From Blasia pusilla (taxonomy: Eukaryota > Marchantiophyta > Marchantiopsida > Blasiales), in the NCBI GenBank assembly GCA_050084515.1, contig CM114271.1, positions 34,782,001 through 34,846,000 of the forward strand: a stretch of DNA of 64,000 nucleotides, in the 5' to 3' direction. Positions 58,899-64,000 of the stretch are shown in pieces. Within the stretch, counting starts at the first letter, position 1; every line of letters begins with the position of its first letter. The notes beneath the pieces were generated by a model. The model was given only the letters and a program-made list of their open reading frames with translations, was not told the origin of the DNA and ran no database searches. The translations under genes and the position numbers were made by a program.

Positions 58899-61800
58899 CT
58901 ATCTTGGACTGATGGACATATCATTGACATGTCGAGAGCTTCTCGGCGGAAATTGTCGCTCGGGTGAGTCGTCCATGGGATACTTTGGGGTGTTGGTCCC
59001 TGACAAGCTCTTCCTCCGCTGTTGGCTCACCATCAGCCTCTCTAGTGTTTGCTGGTGCTGCTGTTGCACAGTGTCGATATCGACCATATCGTCTCCGAAG
59101 CTTGGCGCCGGGCTGTGGATTGCGGACGGACCGGTTCCCGCCTGGTGCAAAGGTGGACGCTGATTCTGGGTGGTCGACGAGTTCACACGGTTTTCGTAAT
59201 CATCGTAGTTCATAGATCCAGAATGATTGGAACTCAGCGAGTTCACTGAGAACCTTGACGGATCGAAACCGAAGTCGCGATCTACGTCGTAGTTCCTGGA
59301 ATTGTTGTTGGAATTTCTCGCGTCGTAACTTTCATAGCGATGTTCTGTTCTGACCGTTCGTTGCAACTGGTAGTCAGAGTGCACCGTGCTCCTGGTCAAT
59401 GGTCCGGAGTTGTCGCTCATTGGGGTTGGTGATCCACGATCGTCACGCTGCAGCACGCCACTGTTTTGTCTTGAACTCTCCCGGGATCCGTCAGTAACCA
59501 TGCTTACAGTCTCGCTGATGGATCCTTCGGCGTTATAGATGGATCCTTCGGTGTTGTAAGACAGCGGCGTGAGCTCCCCTGGATAGTGTTGTTCGCCTGG
59601 AGGCATTCTCGCCATGCCTCCTGCAGCTCTGTTCAAACAATAGCACAGTGGATTCGTTAAATTACGATTACATTACACGATTATATTAATTAACATTTCC
59701 ATCGACGTATATCGAGCTGTCACTAGGCACACATATATGTAACAACTGCTGCACCAGTGCAACGTTTGGTAGATAACTTAGTCCTTGTGATCGATAATTA
59801 TCACTTAATACAACCTGTCCGACAACCCTATCTTCTGACAGGTGTGCACTAATTATTAAGGTAGCAAATTGCGTTAACTTGTAATGGCAGTAGCTCCCTT
59901 TAAGCCAAGTTCAACGTTTTAATAATGAATGCTACAAATTGGAAGATAAACATAGCAATTGAATACATGCACAACAGTGGAATCAAACACATATCAATTT
60001 CCAGCATCATCCATCATCGAACCAACGTTCGATCGAAGTAGAGCTGATGGAACGTTTAAAGCGTACCTTCTGTTTCCTCTGTGATGATGGAACCTGGCGT
60101 GTGTATGCATAGTAGGCTGATTTGAAGGATGATACTCTGCGTAGGGTATCCATGATTCGTCAGCGATATCTTCCGTGATAGCACTCGCTTCGGTGATGGA
60201 ACTAGCTTGACTGAGGTCGCTATCATATGAATGTGCCGGAGGTGCCATCGGTTGCCCTTGTTTCAGGAGAAGATTCTGCTAGAGCCACATGCAATCCAAA
60301 ATTATTCAGTAAGAATTGATTGGTCATCGTACTAGCCGTGGCGCATCACCAAAACTTCTGGGATCATAGTTGGGTCCCATTTTGGCTCATAAGCGTTTCG
60401 CTCCAGTCCACATATATGGTCATAAATTGCTTCGGTGCTTCAGGAGCTCGAGAAATACATACATTAAAAGTGTTTAAACCGAGTCTAATCCAAGTAGTAG
60501 TTAAGTGGTCAGACGTAAATCTAGATAGAAACTTTAGGTCACACTAAGTTGAGGTCTTCAATATTCAATGACCTGAAGCTATCGATCGATATGATTGCAT
60601 GCATTACACTAATTGACGTGTACCGAGAGATATTATCTGCTGTACTCACGTTGGCGAGTTACAGAGTAGTCAATAAGTTTAACGCTGAAAAAGCAGAATA
60701 AAAGATCATGAGCAAGACCCAATGAAATTGATTCTTGATCCATCGCTCCGGAAACACACCTCTAATTTCAGTCTCTCGATTTCATGTTTGAGACTCTGGA
60801 GAGCTCTGCTCTCGGCCGCCTGATCTACGTCGACAATTTGGTCAAGGTCGTCGACATATTCCTCAGGATCGTGATCGGCCGCACCGTTGGGATGCGTCGC
60901 TGCGTGTTGGGGGCGAATCTCCTTGTCGTAAAACCTCCTCGACAAGTCGTACTCTGATTCGAATTCGGTGCTGATTGCAGAGTCGGCGTCATTGAAAGAA
61001 TCCAAGCTCGATCGGCTTGAGACGCACGACGACTTCGAAGATATGTGCGATATTTTGTGGCGCGACGTCGTGATGGTCTTTAGGCCCGGCCGATCTCGGG
61101 GGATTCTCATAATGATTTCGCCCGACCTTTCATAACCTGCATGCGAATTCGTCACGTTCACCGTCACAACTGAGAGTTGAAGTTAAGATCCCCACAGCCG
61201 CGCTAGTTATCGACAATACAAACGCGTACATATATGTGTATTCCGAGGTTACATGGGACAAATATAATGATTCTGATATACCGTACGATTGCAGGAAAGA
61301 TCATCCTGAGATGCGACTAGTATGAACAGAAGTTCGCGCGGAACAAATTAATCGTTTCATGAAGTAATGTCTTTCAACTGCAGCATGATTCGCTAAGGTA
61401 GTTCGATTCAGTCTCTGGACATGGATAGATCTCCATCTAAAGAGGAAGTGGCCTTGGAACGTGTGATTACCGACTGGGCCCTCCACGATACCGGGGTCGC
61501 GCATGCGATTGTCGAGCGAATCGTCCACAACTACGTAAGTCGGAACCGACGATGGCGGTCGGTTGGTGAAACTCCTCTGCGAATTCGAATGCTGCTGGAA
61601 TACAGCAAGATCATTAATCATAAAACTTATCACGTACACTCTTGACACCTTCTAATAGTAATACTAACGAGGTCTAGATTCATGACGCCATAGAGGTTCG
61701 AATTCCTCTTCAAGTAATTCTTTATTTCATGCATACGTAGTTCCAATTCGTCATATAATTTGAGACGGGTTTATCAAGGACTAAGATCAGGGGAACTCAC

Positions 61801-63123
61801 GAGACATTGGACTTTTATATTTCACACTGTAGATATGTTTCACTTGACATTAAATGTTCAACCGTACTTGAGTGTTCAATTTTGATGAGTTTCTAGACGT
61901 TAATCTTCACAGAAGTAGAGCATGTTTGAGCATATACCTCTTTAGAAGTTGATGGTTGTGGCGATGGACTGTAAGCTTGAGGCGGAGAGTTATCGAAGAG
62001 CGTTCGGAAGACACGAAAGCCTAGACTAGGCTTGCTTGTCTGCAGAAAGTTTGTACATTAGTTAGTCAACATCTAGATGATATTTCGATTACTTGTTATG
62101 TCCGCAGTATCTGCAGATCTAGACGATGAGCACATACAAGGTCTGTACTTATAGGCAGAGATCTAGATCTGATACTAGATGACAGGTACATGTAAGATTC
62201 CTCTTGAATCAAATGAAGACTAATCGAGGCCCGTCTCGATCATACCGACGTTTCTGCAATCACAGTCAACCAGTTCCTGCCAACCACATCTATGTGTACA
62301 TCTATACCGCGTGAATGGATGATTCTTACCTTGGACATGGGAGTGACTCCCGAGTCCATATTCGAATGATCCTTGGGCCCTGGAATTTTGGCTGAAATGA
62401 AATTATGAGCCTGCAATAGGCGTAGCTTGAGTCTAGCTCCTCGGAACCCCGTGATGTCCAGCTCTGGTAACGACTGCAAAGTACATGACCACGTCCTTGT
62501 CAGTAACGAGTACTCTCCAAGTAACGTTCTGGTTTCCTAGAGATCCAACTTGGTCGAAGACGTTGGACCCGATCAATCGATCGAGTCCATGTCGACCAAC
62601 ACGTTTATTACCGGAGGCGATCTAGATTCTAGGTTGACCAAAACAACTATTAGACTACTATAATTTGGAAGGAACGGAAGTAGAGTAGCTGTGGCTTCAG
62701 TCGTGGGTGGAATGTTCTTCCTGAAATCCTCCCCCCCCCCACTCGCCTTCAGTGCTTCAAAACAGGTACTATAAAAGATCATGAGGAATTTCTCAAATAC
62801 GTCTCACCCTATGGATGCTTTCAATTAAGTAGGTAGCTAGTGCTACTTCACTTTGTAGGCCTGCAGAGTATGTAGAGGGCTAGTACGTTTGACACATGGT
62901 ATAAGTTCGGAAACACTTGCGAAGGATCTGCATCATAAATAACGAGGCTACCGTGCCTGGTCTGACATTTCCACATGCCTGCGGTCAAAGTCTCAAAAAT
63001 CGATTTCCCTCGTCAGACAGTTGCGAAGAGAAATGAAAGAATTACCTGGAGGGCCACAGGTGAGCGCACTAGCGCTAAAGATCTGATCCAACTCTCGAGA
63101 GCGGTGTTGTTCCAAGGCTCAAC
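58899..63123 (-). CDS. Multi-exon gene for a low-complexity, coiled-coil protein of unknown function, 5' end incomplete
   Basis: Exons in sense order: about 63123-63046, 62473-62330, 62039-61938, 61594-61492, 61136-60760, 60278-60067 and 59628-58899. Every internal join is GT-AG, and the phases 0, 0, 0, 1, 0, 2 match exactly, giving at least 580 residues to the TGA. The first readable exons give WNNTALESWIRSLALVRSPV and SLPELDITGFRGARLKLRLL, which faintly recall the end of a PX lipid-binding domain; this is a weak impression. The middle is Ser/Pro-rich and probably disordered (SSKSSCVSSRSSLDSFNDAD). A short coiled coil ESRALQSLKHEIERLKLE ends the 61136-60760 exon. The C-terminus is Ser/Asn/Arg-rich, with acidic and Gln-rich patches (DIDTVQQQHQQTLERLM). 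No catalytic motif is seen. The true start lies upstream, possibly beyond the window. Confidence 0.75.
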
Positions 63124-64000
63124 TCAGGCACATTTGCACTACTAGCTTCGCGCTTGAACTCCCCCGCGTAAATACCCCGCTGCCTTACGATATCTTCCCC
63201 AAAGGGGTCCTCACAGACCTGCTACCTCAGAATTTTCCCGCATCAGATCCTTCGCCAACATCTGCTTCAAGACATCCATGCCATGAAGGCCTAAGACTGA
63301 CCTGCCGTCCCCCAGCAAGACGTATACTTCGCCCGGCCGGCCCACGGCAACCTAAGCTGAACACGGATCCTCCGATCTGCATTGACCTGCAGTCGCTTGC
63401 ATGGCAGTTACAAGCCAGTGCGGCCTTTCTTAAGTAGCCTCCAGAGATGCTGCAATCTTTCCTGCCGATGGATATCCGCGGTCTAGATCTCGACGAGTAA
63501 AAGCAGCGGGGAGCAAAATGCTTAAATGGCAGAGCATGGGAGATCTAGAATTTATCTCGAGATCAAAACTCCCCGAACTTGCTTGCGAGATCTTGATCTC
63601 AGATTTTGTCCGGGCTCATACGCTGAACAGCTGTCCGCCTGCTACAGGCGACTGTGGAGTGGGCCCCGCTCCCGTTTGACTGGCTTGCAGCATTACAGTG
63701 ATCTACCTGATGTAGACCACATTTCGGGGTCAACATAAACTAATGAAATGTCTGCAGTGGCAGATCTGCGCTCGCTGTTCAAGAGATTTGGCGGAGCGCA
63801 TATTTCCTATGATGCGGAGTTGAGACAATTGTCTCAACTCCGCATCGTCTCGCGCATGCCCAGCATCTTCAGCCCATCGTGCTGGAGCCGGATCTCGGAG
63901 CGCAACCATGACCAGTTTTCTTCAATTCTTTTACCCAGGGCAGCTTCGAAAGGAGGACCGGTGCGACCACGAAGCCGATCACCAGCCCTTCTGTTGCGCC
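63124..64000. other. Window end: no assigned gene
   Basis: May contain the 5' exons or promoter of the minus-strand gene. A plus-strand ORF (63526-63738) and an open plus frame from about 63760 to the edge (LRSLFKRFGGAHISYDAELR) are not recognised. The second spans the perfect palindrome and could be partly artefactual. Confidence 0.4.
63811..63846. repeat. Perfect 36-bp palindrome
   Basis: GATGCGGAGTTGAGACAA is followed, with no loop, by its exact reverse complement. It is unlike any terminator or known transposon end. It is either a fold-back replication product, a cruciform-forming site or a cloning/assembly artefact. Confidence 0.95.

Noticed and set aside
61660-61720. A tRNA-like T-arm (AGAGGTTCGAATTCCTCT) in the intron at 61.7 kb
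   Set aside because: The loop is one base too long, and no D-arm, anticodon arm or acceptor stem could be built around it.
62573-62782. Minus-strand ORF as an additional exon of the 59-63 kb gene
   Set aside because: No acceptor and donor pair in matching phase. The flanking exons (63046 and 62473) already join in phase 0.

Overview
This is nuclear DNA of a land plant. Evidence: a four-exon alkaline/neutral invertase gene with clean GT-AG introns, Ty1-copia and Ty3-gypsy LTR retrotransposons, a mini-Helitron, CACTA-type transposon ends and a satellite array of about 180 bp. The gypsy lineage, with a PHD finger after the integrase and a captured cytosine methyltransferase, reminds me of elements from charophyte algae and seedless plants. 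I infer a bryophyte- or lycophyte-like genome, but the species cannot be fixed from the sequence.

Layout. 1-9.6 kb: AT-rich, with a CT microsatellite, the invertase gene (3134-6716, + strand), a 173-bp Helitron and a (TA)n tract. 9.6-11.8 kb: a GNAT acetyltransferase gene with a TATA box but a broken or unresolved 5' end, then a decayed kinase-like gene copy. 12.0-22.7 kb: two related Ty1-copia elements, both on the minus strand and both dead. The first has an AAATA target duplication and sits in an older coding remnant. The second has lost its RT active site and carries a stray piece of gypsy gag. 22.7-35.6 kb: mostly non-coding or degenerate DNA with a CACTA end, small inverted repeats and a GC-rich island. 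35.6-37.6 kb: a second kinase-like gene copy (HxDLH, GDWG and APE motifs readable) and an acidic-tailed ORF.

37.8-46.8 kb is the centrepiece: a Ty3-gypsy element on the minus strand, flanked by a GAGT duplication. Its order is gag, C5-cytosine methyltransferase, reverse transcriptase, RNase H, integrase, PHD finger. It therefore once encoded both a DNA-methylation writer and a predicted histone-tail reader. It is now inactive. A satellite with a period of about 180 bp (48.2-50.6 kb) follows. A second, truncated gypsy element (50.6-52.85 kb) abuts it, and a CACTA end follows that.

From about 53.5 kb the sequence changes character: higher GC, few repeats, many short ORFs. It holds a seven-exon minus-strand gene of unknown function (58899 to about 63123; seven phase-consistent exons) and a tentative two-exon model at 54.0-54.45 kb. 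A perfect 74-bp tandem duplication and a perfect 36-bp palindrome also lie here.

The host genes do not form a pathway. The window is mainly a transposon graveyard in which nested insertion, template-switch chimeras and point decay can be read.
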